57,395 nucleotides of DNA from DAIQNV01 sp036788215 (GCA_036788215.1 DAIQNV010000011.1:1-57395); one strand, 5' to 3'; positions 11,013-19,263 are shown, counted from the first letter of the stretch. Notes: generated by a model from the sequence alone, not told the origin. Numbers and translations: made by a program.

Positions 11013-12875
11013 GTGAGCCCTACGAACGCCCAGACCGACCCCATCACCGCCGCTGTCGCCCGCACCTGGGGCTTCGACACCCTGCGCCCCCTCCAGCGGG
11101 AGGCGATCGCCGCGGGGGTGGAGTCGCGGGATGCGCTCACCGTCCTGCCCACCGGCGGGGGCAAGAGCCTGTGCTACCAGGTCCCCCCCCTCGTCACGGG
11201 CAAGGTCACCATCGTCCTGTCGCCCCTCATCGCCCTCATGCGCGACCAGGTCCGGGGGCTCGAGCTCAACGGCTACCCCGCCGCGGCCCTGCATTCCGCG
11301 GTCGACCACGACGACGCGCGTGACATCGAGCGGAAACTCTTGTCGGGCGACCTGAAGCTCGTCCTGACCGCGCCGGAGCGGGCGGTCACGGGGTCCTTCA
11401 AGACGCTCGTCGCGAAGCTGGCCGATGCCGATCTGCTCGGCGCCCTCGTCGTCGATGAGGCCCACTGCATCAGCCAGTGGGGGCACGATTTCCGGCCTGA
11501 GTACCGGCGCCTCCGCGAGCTGCGGGAGATCGCGCCGGGCGTGGGCATGCAGGCCTTCACCGCGACCGCGACCCCGCAGGTCCGGGAGGACATCGTGCAT
11601 CAGCTGGGCCTGCGCGAGCCCGAGGTCCTGGTCGGCGTCTTCGACCGGCCCAACCTCACCTACCGCGTCGTCCCGCGCGAGAAGCCCGCCGACCAGATCG
11701 CGGCCCTGATGGAAGCGTCCAAGGAGAAGCACGGGCCGGGCGGCGCCATCGTCTACTGCCTGAGCCGCAAGGACACCGAAGAGACCGCCGAGTCGCTGCG
11801 GGCCAAGGGCGTTGACGCCCGCCCCTACCACGCCGGCATGAACGCGGACAAGCGTCACAAGACCGAGCAGGCCTTCAGCAACGAGCGGCTCGATGTCGTC
11901 GTCGCCACCGTCGCCTTCGGCATGGGCATCGACCGCTCGAATGTTCGCCTCGTCGTGCATGCGACGATGCCCAAGTCGATCGAGGCCTACCAGCAGGAGA
12001 CCGGCCGGGCCGGGCGCGACGGGCTCGACGCCGATTGCATCCTGCTCTACTCCACCGCCGACGCGGGGCGGTGGGAACGCCTGCTCAGGAACTCCGCCAA
12101 CGAGATGGGCACGCCCAAGGCCCACCTCGACGCCCAGATCGCCCTTGTCCGCCAGATGCGGGCGTTCGCCGCCTCGGGCCGGTGCCGGCACGAGCTTCTG
12201 TCCGAGCACTTCGGGCAATCGATCGAGCAGGACTCGTGTAGCGCCTGCGATGTCTGCCTGGGCGAGACCGTGCTCGATCAGGACTCCAAGCGCACCGCGC
12301 AGGTCCTCATGAGCGCCGTCGCCCGCACCGGCCAGCGCTTCGGCTCGCGCCACATCGCGGACGTCGTGCGGGGGCGGGCCAACAAGCGCATCACCGCCCA
12401 GCGCCACCACGAGCTCTCCGTCTTCGGCCTGCTGGAGAACCGCTCCCGCGCCGAGGTCCTCGCCGCCCTCGACCAGCTCGTCTCCGAGGGCGCCCTCGTC
12501 TCGACCGGCGACGAGTACGAGACCCTCGCGTTCGGCCCCCGGGGCATGGCGGTGATGAAGGGCGAGGAGTTGGTCATCCTGTCGCGCCCCACCTCCCCCT
12601 CCAGGGCGGCAAGAGGCGGGCGAGAGGTCTCCGACGCCCGTCCCCTCGACGCGGGCGAGCGCGAGCTCTTCGAGGCCTTCCGGGCCCTGCGGCGGACCAT
12701 CGCGGAGGAGCGGGGCGTGCCCCCCTATGTCGTCTTCTCCGACGCCACGCTCCGCGAGCTCGCCCGCGAGCGCCCCCGCACCCGCGGCGCCATGCTGGAG
12801 GTCAAGGGAATCGGCCCCGCCAAGGTCGAGGCCTTCGGCGATGCTTTCCTTGAGGCGATCCTCGCCCACGCGTGA
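11013..12875 (+). CDS. recQ: ATP-dependent DNA helicase RecQ
   Basis: 3'-5' superfamily 2 helicase acting in recombination and fork repair. 620 residues from GTG 11013. Motif 0 includes PLQREAI, Walker A is TGGGKSLCYQ, motif II is DEAHCISQWGHDFRPEY, and motif VI is QQETGRAGRDG. The RecQ-C-terminal zinc site is CRHELL...CSACDVC. A winged-helix RQC region follows, and the HRDC domain (about 545-620) ends in VKGIGPAKVEAFGDAFLEAI. The full domain set of bacterial RecQ is present. The GTG is preferred because it sits 6 nt after the TACGCT box. Confidence 0.96.
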   Translation: MSPTNAQTDPITAAVARTWGFDTLRPLQREAIAAGVESRDALTVLPTGGGKSLCYQVPPLVTGKVTIVLSPLIALMRDQVRGLELNGYPAAALHSAVDHDDARDIERKLLSGDLKLVLTAPERAVTGSFKTLVAKLADADLLGALVVDEAHCISQWGHDFRPEYRRLRELREIAPGVGMQAFTATATPQVREDIVHQLGLREPEVLVGVFDRPNLTYRVVPREKPADQIAALMEASKEKHGPGGAIVYCLSRKDTEETAESLRAKGVDARPYHAGMNADKRHKTEQAFSNERLDVVVATVAFGMGIDRSNVRLVVHATMPKSIEAYQQETGRAGRDGLDADCILLYSTADAGRWERLLRNSANEMGTPKAHLDAQIALVRQMRAFAASGRCRHELLSEHFGQSIEQDSCSACDVCLGETVLDQDSKRTAQVLMSAVARTGQRFGSRHIADVVRGRANKRITAQRHHELSVFGLLENRSRAEVLAALDQLVSEGALVSTGDEYETLAFGPRGMAVMKGEELVILSRPTSPSRAARGGREVSDARPLDAGERELFEAFRALRRTIAEERGVPPYVVFSDATLRELARERPRTRGAMLEVKGIGPAKVEAFGDAFLEAILAHA

Positions 12876-12925
12876 GTTGGTCCGGTCCCGGTACGCTTGC
12901 GGGGAGTCCCCCCGGGAGCACCAGC

Positions 12926-13393
12926 ATGTACCTCACCCGCGCCAAGGCCGAAGAGATCAACCAGGTTGTCGCCTCCGACGCCCACTGCGTCGGACTCATC
13001 ATCAAGGGCTTCTGGGGGGGAGGCGTCCTCAGCGAACTCGGCTGGGCGGGCGGTGCCCGCAACATGGGGATGTTCTTCACAGGGGCCGACCCCTCCGAGC
13101 CCGAGATCGCCCAGTACGCCTGCACCGGTATCGCCGAAGCCACCGCGATTGTCCTGCACAAAGCGATCGCGTCGGGCCGCCTCCAAGGGGTGCTCGTGGC
13201 CGACAGCGTGAGCCGCGTGCCTGGCCCGAGCGTCACCGCCTACCACACCGCCACGCTCGTCGAGCTCCCGGGGGGCAAGGCGGTCTTCGACTGGCACGCC
13301 ACGCTGCAGCCCGATAACCCGAAGATCTCGAGCCTGACCAACTGGAAGGTCGCCGGCCCGGGCGAGAACCTGCGGTCGTTCCAGGGGCTGTGA
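12926..13393 (+). CDS. Conserved-looking hypothetical protein
   Basis: 155 residues from ATG 12926, with GGGAG 9 nt upstream. A TACGCT -10-like box lies about 35 bp before the start, just after the recQ stop. The sequence looks like a compact soluble alpha/beta domain (GLIIKGFWGGGVLSELGWAGG, VLHKAIASGRLQGVLVADS). I recognise no family and see no catalytic motif, signal peptide or membrane helix. Composition and codon bias match the neighbours. Confidence 0.7.
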   Translation: MYLTRAKAEEINQVVASDAHCVGLIIKGFWGGGVLSELGWAGGARNMGMFFTGADPSEPEIAQYACTGIAEATAIVLHKAIASGRLQGVLVADSVSRVPGPSVTAYHTATLVELPGGKAVFDWHATLQPDNPKISSLTNWKVAGPGENLRSFQGL

Positions 13394-13474
13394 CGGGGCT
13401 TCCGTGGAGCAGACTGAGCGGGCCCACGCCGGAGTCGCAGCGAGAAAGGTCGCATCATCACACGACCACCCCCA

Positions 13475-13501
13475 CCCCGCGGCGGGTCTCGTGCCGCGGG
13501 G
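13475..13501. terminator. Strong hairpin between convergent genes
   Basis: Perfect 9-bp stem CCCCGCGGC/GCCGCGGGG with a 9-nt loop, extendable with a bulge, lying between the convergent hypothetical gene and M56 gene. There is no T tract on either strand, so termination is inferred only from position. Confidence 0.4.
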
Positions 13502-13541
13502 GAGGGGGCGTCGCGTCTCACCGACCCAGATCGCCGCCGAG

Positions 13542-14513
13542 TTAACCGAAGATCAGGAGGTCGAGCGCTCCGCAGGCCAGCACTGCAACCACGCAGACCG
13601 CGACGACGTCAAGCCTGCTCGCGGTAGCAGGAAGGAACGCCGGCCAGCGGTCGGCTCGGGCTCTGAGCGTCTCGACCGCTTTCAGGCGCGGCTCGATGGT
13701 GCCCCAGGACGCCATCCGCACCTGGGTCAGGCCGAGCCCGATGCCGAGCCCCAACCGGGGGCGGGTCGCCGATGCGTAGCGATAGAGCAGGTCGGCGTAC
13801 CCGTAAGGATCCGTTCCGTGCCGCATCGCGATCTCGTCGCACGCGGACTCGCGCACGAGGTTCGCCCTCCGCTGGATGAACCAGAACAGCGGGTTCCACC
13901 ACAACAGGATGCTCGCGACCTGGTGCCCGAGCTGCGCGAGCGGGTCGCTCCGGGCAACGTGCGCGAACTCATGGAGCAAAATCTGCTCTTGCTGGACCCT
14001 TGTCATGGCGTCGACTTCGGGCGGGAGAACGATCGCCGGCCGGAAGATCCCCGTCACGAAAGGTCCCTTGCAGGCTTCGCTCACGATGACGAGCACGGAT
14101 CGGCGGATACCGAGCTCGCCTCGGCACCAAGCCGCGACGTCCAGCACGCGAGCGGAGGCCGGACGCCCCCGCCAGATGGTTTCCTGCACGATCGCTGTGC
14201 CGATGCCACGCTTCAGCAGGAGGACGACCGTGCCGTACCCGACCACCGCAAGCCAGAGCTTCGGCTGCACGGTCGGTACGAGTGTGTAGTAGTCGTCGTA
14301 CCCGCCAGCGTACTGCGGCAGCAGAGCCTTCAGACCCCAGCCGGTCAGCACCGTTGAGCCCGCGGCGAGCGTTGCCGCGGTCATCACGAAGAAGCGATCC
14401 GCCGCCGCGTCCGACCTGCTCGCACGCTCCGCGAGCAGGGCTGCCAGCAGCACCAAGGACGCGCCGACCACCCCGAGCACCGGCGGACCGTTGAAGCTGA
14501 GCACATCGATCAC
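13542..14513 (-). CDS. M56 family (BlaR1/MecR1-type) membrane metallopeptidase
   Basis: 323 residues: three N-terminal membrane helices, a zincin domain with HEFAHVARSDP (about residue 180) and the downstream ligand motif RESACDEIA, and a C-terminal helix (VVAVCVVAVLACGALDLLIFG). In the BlaR1/MecR1 model the protease cleaves the paired BlaI repressor upon signal. Here there is no extracellular penicillin-binding sensor domain, so beta-lactam sensing is not supported. The GTG start overlaps the stop of the BlaI-like gene as GTGA, indicating coupled translation. Confidence 0.85.
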   Translation of the reverse strand: MIDVLSFNGPPVLGVVGASLVLLAALLAERASRSDAAADRFFVMTAATLAAGSTVLTGWGLKALLPQYAGGYDDYYTLVPTVQPKLWLAVVGYGTVVLLLKRGIGTAIVQETIWRGRPASARVLDVAAWCRGELGIRRSVLVIVSEACKGPFVTGIFRPAIVLPPEVDAMTRVQQEQILLHEFAHVARSDPLAQLGHQVASILLWWNPLFWFIQRRANLVRESACDEIAMRHGTDPYGYADLLYRYASATRPRLGLGIGLGLTQVRMASWGTIEPRLKAVETLRARADRWPAFLPATASRLDVVAVCVVAVLACGALDLLIFG

Positions 14514-14920
14514 GACGTCCCCCTTTCCCTCGAATCCTGCCGCTCGCGGGCATGGCGGACAATCGCCTCGATCCGCTCGAGTTCGTCCGCGTGTATGTCC
14601 GCCGAGTCGCCGGAGAGGTGCATCGCCACCGCCCGTTCGAGAGAGCCTCCGAAGAAGAGCGCGAGCAGACTCCGCAAGGCCCGTTTCGCCACACTCGAGC
14701 GAGAGGAACGCATGGAGTACACCGCCGCCCGCCCCCGCTTTGCCCGCCTGAGCACCCCGCCATCGACGAGCTGCCCGGCCATGGTGCGGATCGCGTTGGG
14801 CGTGGGTGGATCCGGGATCGTCGCTTCGATGTCCGCGATGGTCGCGTCGCCGATCGCGGCAACCGCCTCAACGATCTGGCGCTGCCGCATACTCAGGCTG
14901 TCGAGGTCGATGGGCGTCAC
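14510..14920 (-). CDS. BlaI/MecI/CopY-type winged-helix repressor
   Basis: 136 residues from GTG 14920, with GGAGTGG upstream. An N-terminal winged helix (SMRQRQIVEAVAAIGDATIADIEATIP then NAIRTMAGQLVDGGVLRRAKRGRAAVYS) is followed by a helical dimerisation tail. It is paired by a 4-bp overlap with an M56 peptidase, the usual repressor-protease unit. Alternative longer starts up to 15016 add low-quality sequence. It probably represses its own operon, but no textbook TACA/TGTA dyad was found. Confidence 0.8.
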   Translation of the reverse strand: MTPIDLDSLSMRQRQIVEAVAAIGDATIADIEATIPDPPTPNAIRTMAGQLVDGGVLRRAKRGRAAVYSMRSSRSSVAKRALRSLLALFFGGSLERAVAMHLSGDSADIHADELERIEAIVRHARERQDSRERGTS

Positions 14921-14977
14921 CGAACCACTCCGAAGGGCCGCCGACAGGCGGGGCTGCGTGGACGATCTACAACCGCC

Positions 14978-15006
14978 AGAATAATGGCGCTTCGTCAGCG
15001 GGGCAA
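14978..15006 (-). promoter_or_regulatory. Sigma-70-like promoter of the BlaI-M56 operon
   Basis: On the minus strand TTGCCC (15006-15001) and TATTCT (14983-14978) are separated by 17 bp, in an AT-enriched patch 58 bp upstream of the GTG. Spacing and sequence fit a housekeeping promoter. Confidence 0.55.
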
Positions 15007-15040
15007 CCCCGAGCACCGAAAAATCATTCTTGCTCGCAGC

Positions 15041-15943
15041 TCACCGCCGCCTGCGCACCGCCACCCCGCCCGCCAGCACCAGCACCATCACGCTCCCGGG
15101 CGTCGGCACCGCGATCAGGGCCGCCGCCAGCTCGTCGTAGCCCAGCTCGGTCGGATGGATATTCGGCTCGCCCCGGTCATCCAGCGTCAGGATCCGCGTC
15201 AGCTCGGCCTCGCGCCCGTCGAAGCGGTCGAAGACGTCGACGAACTCGACCCCCGCGTCCAGCGCGGCGCTGCGCAGGGCGTCGTTGAGCGCCATGAGCG
15301 CGGGGTCGGAGACCGCGAAGACGGGATCGCCGGGCAGGATCGCGAAGGGGTTGTAGTACCCCATCACGAACACATCGGCCCCGGGCGCCGCAGAGCGGAT
15401 GTCGCCCAGCAGCGACCCGTAGAACCCCGCGACCTCGTTGATCCGCGCCTGCGCCTCCGCGAGCTGCTGCGCGAACGACTGGTTGAAGAACCCGGGCCGA
15501 TCGGTCACGTCGAAGAGATCGTTCGCCCCGATGTGGATCGTGACGGTCGAGATCGTCCGCGTCCCCGCGACATGCTCGTTCAAGGCCTGTGCCAGGAGTT
15601 CCGCCTGGCTCGGCACCGGCTCGGTGAAGGGGTTCGTGTCGTAGTAGTTCGTGTTGAAAAGAACGCCGAAGCCCGGCCCGCCCACAAAGTCACGCGTCGT
15701 CTCCCCGGGCACCGCGAGGTTCAGGATCTCCGGGCGGCTCCCGGTCACGCCCGCGAGGTGGTCGGCGTACCGACGGACATACCCGTTATCGCCCAGCCCG
15801 ATCGGGGTCTGCTGAAGTCGGGAGTACCCGAAAGCAAGGGAGTCCCCGAGCGCGAGGTAGGTATCGGCGAAAGCCACGCCGGTGCCCAGGACCCACGACA
15901 CCCCGCCGGCGAGGGCGAGACCCATAACGGATGATCTGACCAT
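15041..15943 (-). CDS. Secreted SGNH/GDSL hydrolase with PEP-CTERM-like tail
   Basis: 300 residues from ATG 15943. It has a signal peptide (MVRSSVMGLALAGGVSWVLGTGVAFA), then SGNH blocks: GDSLAFGY (nucleophile Ser), a Gly block (NLAVPGETTRDF), the Asn block IHIGANDLFD, and a C-terminal DxxH equivalent NIHPTELGYDE. The tail VPTPGSVMVLVLAGGVAVRRRR is a PEP-CTERM-like sorting signal with hydrophobic helix and arginines. It is probably an exported esterase or carbohydrate deacetylase; the substrate is unknown. Confidence 0.85.
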   Translation of the reverse strand: MVRSSVMGLALAGGVSWVLGTGVAFADTYLALGDSLAFGYSRLQQTPIGLGDNGYVRRYADHLAGVTGSRPEILNLAVPGETTRDFVGGPGFGVLFNTNYYDTNPFTEPVPSQAELLAQALNEHVAGTRTISTVTIHIGANDLFDVTDRPGFFNQSFAQQLAEAQARINEVAGFYGSLLGDIRSAAPGADVFVMGYYNPFAILPGDPVFAVSDPALMALNDALRSAALDAGVEFVDVFDRFDGREAELTRILTLDDRGEPNIHPTELGYDELAAALIAVPTPGSVMVLVLAGGVAVRRRR

Positions 15944-16048
15944 GGTTTGCGATCCCCCTCGCTGGAATGACCCCAGCGGCGCTCGGCCTCTGTATGCACG
16001 ATACCACACCGATTCGGGTGTGCCAGTCTTCGATTCAAGAGGAATGCT

Positions 16049-16078
16049 CTGAACCCCGAAAGCCTTTTCTCGTACGCT
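16049..16078 (+). promoter_or_regulatory. Probable promoter of raiA/hpf
   Basis: CTGAAC (16049-16054), 18 bp, TACGCT (16073-16078), giving a 5' leader of about 45 nt that carries a GAAGGGAA ribosome site before ATG 16132. Confidence 0.4.
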
Positions 16079-16131
16079 GGGTGTGGGGACCGGGATGAAT
16101 GCCCGGGACCGCAGTACCGAAGGGAATCGGC

Positions 16132-16440
16132 ATGCACATCGAGATCAACTACCGCGATCTGACCAAGTCCGACCGCCTCCACGAACACATCCACGAGTCC
16201 ATCGACAGCAAACTCGGGCGCTATGACAGCCGCCTCACCCGCATCGAGGTCCACGTGGGCGATGTCAACGGGCACAAGCCCGGAGAGAACGACAAGCGCT
16301 GCATGATGGAGGCCCGCCCCGCCGGCATGCCCCCCGTCGTCGCCGAGGCCCACACCGGCGACATCTACACCGCGGTCGCCGACGCGGCCCAGAAGCTGGA
16401 GCGAGCCCTGGAGCGCAAGTTCGCCAAGATCGCGAGCTGA
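16132..16440 (+). CDS. hpf: Ribosome hibernation factor, HPF/RaiA (YfiA) family
   Basis: 102 residues, the size of short HPF. Beta-alpha-beta-beta-beta-alpha pattern beginning MHIEINYRDLTKSDRLHEHI, then RLTRIEVHVGDVNG, CMMEARPAGMPPVVAEAHTGDIYTAVADAAQKLERAL and a basic end. Such proteins bind the 30S A/P sites and silence or dimerise ribosomes in stationary phase. There is no C-terminal long-HPF dimerisation domain. The start at 16132 is chosen for the GAAGGGAA site 8 nt upstream; the in-frame upstream ATG at 16099 adds unlikely residues. Confidence 0.85.
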   Translation: MHIEINYRDLTKSDRLHEHIHESIDSKLGRYDSRLTRIEVHVGDVNGHKPGENDKRCMMEARPAGMPPVVAEAHTGDIYTAVADAAQKLERALERKFAKIAS

Positions 16441-16765
16441 TCCGGACCTCGGGGCGACCCGAGCCAAACGAACCCGAACGCGCCCCCTAGGCGCTGGCCC
16501 ATGCCGACGGTGCGCGTGCCGCGACCGGCGATCAGCCCGCCCCCACGAGAGGCGGGCCGGATCGCCGGCCAGCGTTCCTCCACCGCGGCTGCCGTCGCCC
16601 CCTGCCCAGCCCGGCCAAGGGGACGACCACACGCAATACCGAGGCGGGCGGCTGCCCTCAGCCGGTCCCAAGGGCCGGCCGAAGGGTCCCGCCCTTCGAA
16701 GCGATGCGCGGGCGGACCCGTCACGGGCCCCGGCGCATGATTTTCCGACCCCGCCGGAGGGCGGG
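16441..16765. other. Gene-free region with a long hairpin downstream of hpf
   Basis: About 325 bp without a convincing gene. The main content is a two-step hairpin at 16525-16568: outer arms CCGGCGATC/GATCGCCGG (9 bp), inner arms GCCCGCC/GGCGGGC (7 bp), 9-nt loop. No T tract follows. It could be the 3' structure of the hpf message, an unrecognised small RNA, or an element acting on bioY. Confidence 0.4.
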
Positions 16766-16771
16766 TATCGT
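16766..16771 (+). promoter_or_regulatory. -10-like box for bioY (leaderless pattern)
   Basis: TATCGT ends 6 nt before the bioY ATG with no ribosome site. A possible weak -35 (TTCCGA) lies 17 bp upstream. Confidence 0.45.
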
Positions 16772-16777
16772 GGCGCC

Positions 16778-17401
16778 ATGCTGAAGATCCTAAACGAGGC
16801 GGAGGGGGCGGTCGACCGGGCGGACACGAGTGGTCTGTCGCGGACGCTGCTCCGGGTGACCGGCGTGGGCCTGTTCCCGCTGTTCGTCGCGTTCGGCGCG
16901 CAGATCGCGATCCCGATCCCCCCCTTCGGCGTGCCCTTCACGCTGCAGACCCTCGCGGTGATCCTGGCGGCGCTGTGCCTCGGGCCGAAGCTGGGGGCGG
17001 CGTCGATGCTGCTCTACGCGGCGATGGGCGTGATCGGCGTCCCCCTGTTCGCGGAGGGCGAGGCGGGGTGGCAGGTGATTCTGGGCCAGACCGGGGGCTA
17101 TCTCGTCGGGTTCATCGCGTGCCAGCCGGTGATCGCGGCGATCGTGAAGCGCCCGGACGGCACGGTGCGCGGGTGGGGGGCGATGATCCTCGCGACCGTC
17201 GCGGGGCATCTGGCAATCTTCGCGCTCGGGGTGCCCTGGCTCTGGTTCATCCGCGGGACGGACCCACAGACCGCCATCACCTGGGGTCAGGCGTTGTGGG
17301 GCGGGATGGTCATCTTCCTGCCCGGGATGGTGGTGAAGTCGGGGCTCGCGGTGGTGATCGGGCGGGTAGCGGCGCCCTGGGCGAGTCGGAACATCTGGTG
17401 A
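16778..17401 (+). CDS. bioY: Biotin transporter BioY (ECF S component)
   Basis: 207 residues, six membrane helices. BioY hallmarks are visible: AFGAQIAIPIPPFGVPFTLQTLAVILAALCLGPKLGAASMLLYAAMGVIGVPLFAEG, GQTGGYLVGFI, and the C-terminal GQALWGGMVIFLPGMVVKSGLAVVIG. It binds biotin with high affinity and works alone or with the ECF ATPases. No bioM/bioN or biotin synthesis gene is adjacent, and no recognisable BirA/BioR operator is seen. Confidence 0.93.
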   Translation: MLKILNEAEGAVDRADTSGLSRTLLRVTGVGLFPLFVAFGAQIAIPIPPFGVPFTLQTLAVILAALCLGPKLGAASMLLYAAMGVIGVPLFAEGEAGWQVILGQTGGYLVGFIACQPVIAAIVKRPDGTVRGWGAMILATVAGHLAIFALGVPWLWFIRGTDPQTAITWGQALWGGMVIFLPGMVVKSGLAVVIGRVAAPWASRNIW

Positions 17402-17407
17402 GCGACG

Positions 17408-17433
17408 CACTGACCTGCAGAGCCAGGTCAGTG
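17408..17433. terminator. Symmetric hairpin between bioY and the sheath gene
   Basis: Perfect 10-bp stem CACTGACCTG/CAGGTCAGTG with a 6-nt loop in the 46-bp space between two convergent genes. There is no T run, so it would be a bidirectional terminator by position only. Confidence 0.5.
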
Positions 17434-17447
17434 GCACCGACCTTTCG

Positions 17448-18899
17448 CTACCAGCGGCAGCGGACTTCATTTCCCGCGAGCGAGCGAATGGGGCCCAGGC
17501 GGGCGGCGCCCCGGGACCGGATCGACTGCGCGGGGGTGAGCCCCCGGGCGTGCACCGCGGGGATGGCGGGCTCCGGGAGCCAGATCTCGGCGCAGGGGAG
17601 CATCGAGCCATCGGGCAGGACGCGGACGGGCAGGTCGTCGAGGTCCGCGGCACCCTCGGGCCGGCTGGACCAGCCCTCCGCGAGGAAGGCGTTCGCGAGG
17701 GCCTCGGCGACGAGGACCGCGGAGTGGCCCCAGGTGTGCTGCTCGTGCGGGGTGGGGGCCCCGGGGGCGCTCGCGTTCTCGATCTCCTCGAAGGGGAAGC
17801 TCTCGATCTCGTCGGTGCGCTTGCCATAGGGCAGGCGAGCGAGCGTGCGCGGCGCGACGAGGACGATCGAGCCCGCTTCGGGTGACTTGCGGAAGTCGGA
17901 CCAGGCCCCGGCGTCGCCGACCACTTCCTGCGCCCAGTCTCGGGCGTCGGGTTGCTTCGCGAGCGACTCGACGCCCAGGAGTCGGTCGTGGGCGCCCGCG
18001 ATGAGAACGGCCCCTTGGCGCTGCGCCGCTTTGGCGAGGTTCCGCAGCGTGCGGATGCTCGTCTCGCTCGCGTCGAAGCGGGCGAGGGTGACGACCAGGG
18101 CAAAGGGCTCCTCGCCCCGCGCCGGTGCGTCAAGGAGCGTGTCGGTCGAGCGTCCGTCCGCGTCCGTCGCGAGGTCGGCGAGCGAGCAGTCCGCAGCGGT
18201 GACCGAGAGCGTCTCGTCGAGCTCGATGTGGGTGATCAGGCGCTTGAGCCCGAGCCACGCGGTTTCGAATCGCGTCCAGTCCGCGTCGTGAAGGATGCCC
18301 CGCATCTGGGCCCCGATCGCCTTGTCGATGGTCGCGAGCATCTCGGGCTGGCGCGGGTCGGTCCCCGGCACGATGTGCGGCGCCATGGCCTGGCGGACGA
18401 GGGCGTCGACCGCGGGGGAGGTGGCGGAGCCCCCCTGGCCGAAGCCCGAAGACAGCAGCGAGGCGAAATCATCGGCGCGGGCTGCGGACTTCGTTTCCTC
18501 GCCGGGCGTCCCGCTCGCCCCGCCCTGCATCGCCAGGACCTCCTGTGCCGCAGCGGGGAACGACGCCGGGTCGTTCAGACGCTTGCGCAGGGCCCGCAGC
18601 GCCGCGAAGACCTCGACCCTTCGGTACAGCTCGTCGGGGTGCAGGTGGTCGAGTTCCCCGACCTCGATCTCGATGCCCCGAGCGGTCCGCACCTTCGCTT
18701 CGAACTCCGCCGGGAGTTCCTCGATGGTGTCGAGATCCGCGAGCCTCCGGGGACGGGAGGCCGGAGCCGACGCCTCACCCCGCGAGGCCCTGCCCGAGAA
18801 GTCCCCAATGACGAGGATGCGGAACGGGGCGTCGGGATCGGGCCGCTCGGAAGAGCGCGACTGGCCCGGCCCGGATCCGAAGGAGAAGTGCATGGACAT
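17448..18899 (-). CDS. Fused TssB-TssC-like contractile sheath protein (orphan)
   Basis: 483 residues. Residues about 24-110 read like TssB/VipA: PFRILVIGDFSGR, then an acidic core and GELDHLHPDELYRRVEVFAALRALRKRL. After a Gly/Ala/Glu linker (about 120-170) the rest reads like TssC/VipB: HIVPGTDPRQPEMLATID, QMRGILHDADWTRFETAWLGLKRLI, SPEAGSIVLVAPRTLARLPYGKRTDEIESFPFEE, HTWGHSAVLVAEALANAF, LPCAEIWLPEPA..AVHARGLTPAQSIRSRGAARLGPIRSLAG and a final RW. In canonical systems TssB and TssC are separate genes forming the sheath that drives the Hcp tube. No other tss gene is nearby. Possible roles are an adaptor, an assembly factor or part of a dispersed system. Confidence 0.85.
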   Translation of the reverse strand: MSMHFSFGSGPGQSRSSERPDPDAPFRILVIGDFSGRASRGEASAPASRPRRLADLDTIEELPAEFEAKVRTARGIEIEVGELDHLHPDELYRRVEVFAALRALRKRLNDPASFPAAAQEVLAMQGGASGTPGEETKSAARADDFASLLSSGFGQGGSATSPAVDALVRQAMAPHIVPGTDPRQPEMLATIDKAIGAQMRGILHDADWTRFETAWLGLKRLITHIELDETLSVTAADCSLADLATDADGRSTDTLLDAPARGEEPFALVVTLARFDASETSIRTLRNLAKAAQRQGAVLIAGAHDRLLGVESLAKQPDARDWAQEVVGDAGAWSDFRKSPEAGSIVLVAPRTLARLPYGKRTDEIESFPFEEIENASAPGAPTPHEQHTWGHSAVLVAEALANAFLAEGWSSRPEGAADLDDLPVRVLPDGSMLPCAEIWLPEPAIPAVHARGLTPAQSIRSRGAARLGPIRSLAGNEVRCRW

Positions 18900-18941
18900 G
18901 GTCGGTCCCCTCGCGTGCGAAGCCTGAGCCTACCGCGCGGC

Positions 18942-19032
18942 AGGGGTGGGGGATGGATGGGGCTGGGGTGGGGCCGGGGTGGGGCCGGGGTGGGGCCGGG
19001 GTGGGGAGGCGTGGGGAGTGGTGGGGGGTCGG
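18942..19032. repeat. G-rich 11-bp tandem repeat in divergent promoter region
   Basis: About four copies of an 11-bp unit (CCGGGGTGGGG with variation), flanked by looser GGGG runs, lie between the divergent sheath gene and the PEP-CTERM gene. The plus strand has well over eight G-tracts of four bases and should be able to form G-quadruplexes. The remaining sequence up to 19263 shows only the ribosome site of the next gene. Confidence 0.75.
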
Positions 19033-19263
19033 AGACGCGCGTGTTCTCGGCCCGGACCGCCCGGACGGGTGACAAAGGCGGAACTGCGGTACGGATCCCG
19101 GCGGAGCGCCGGTGGCCCGGGTGTTCGTCCGGTGGCATCTTCCCTGTTCGGAGGCGTTGCCCGCCAGCGCCGTCCGGGCCCGGGCTCTGCTCGCCCCGGG
19201 AATGAGGGCGCTCCGCTTGGTGCGGAGCGCGGGGACAGACGCGTCAATCTCGGAGGTGTTCCG

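Noticed and set aside
13542..14513. Beta-lactam resistance sensor BlaR1
   Set aside because: The protein lacks the C-terminal penicillin-binding sensor domain and no beta-lactamase is nearby.
16501..16740. A 79-codon plus-strand frame between hpf and bioY
   Set aside because: It is Arg/Pro/Ala-rich low-complexity sequence without a ribosome site, and it overlaps a long hairpin.
17448..18899. A complete type VI secretion locus
   Set aside because: Only the fused sheath-like gene is present. Neighbours are bioY and a PEP-CTERM protein, with no baseplate, tube, membrane complex or ClpV gene.
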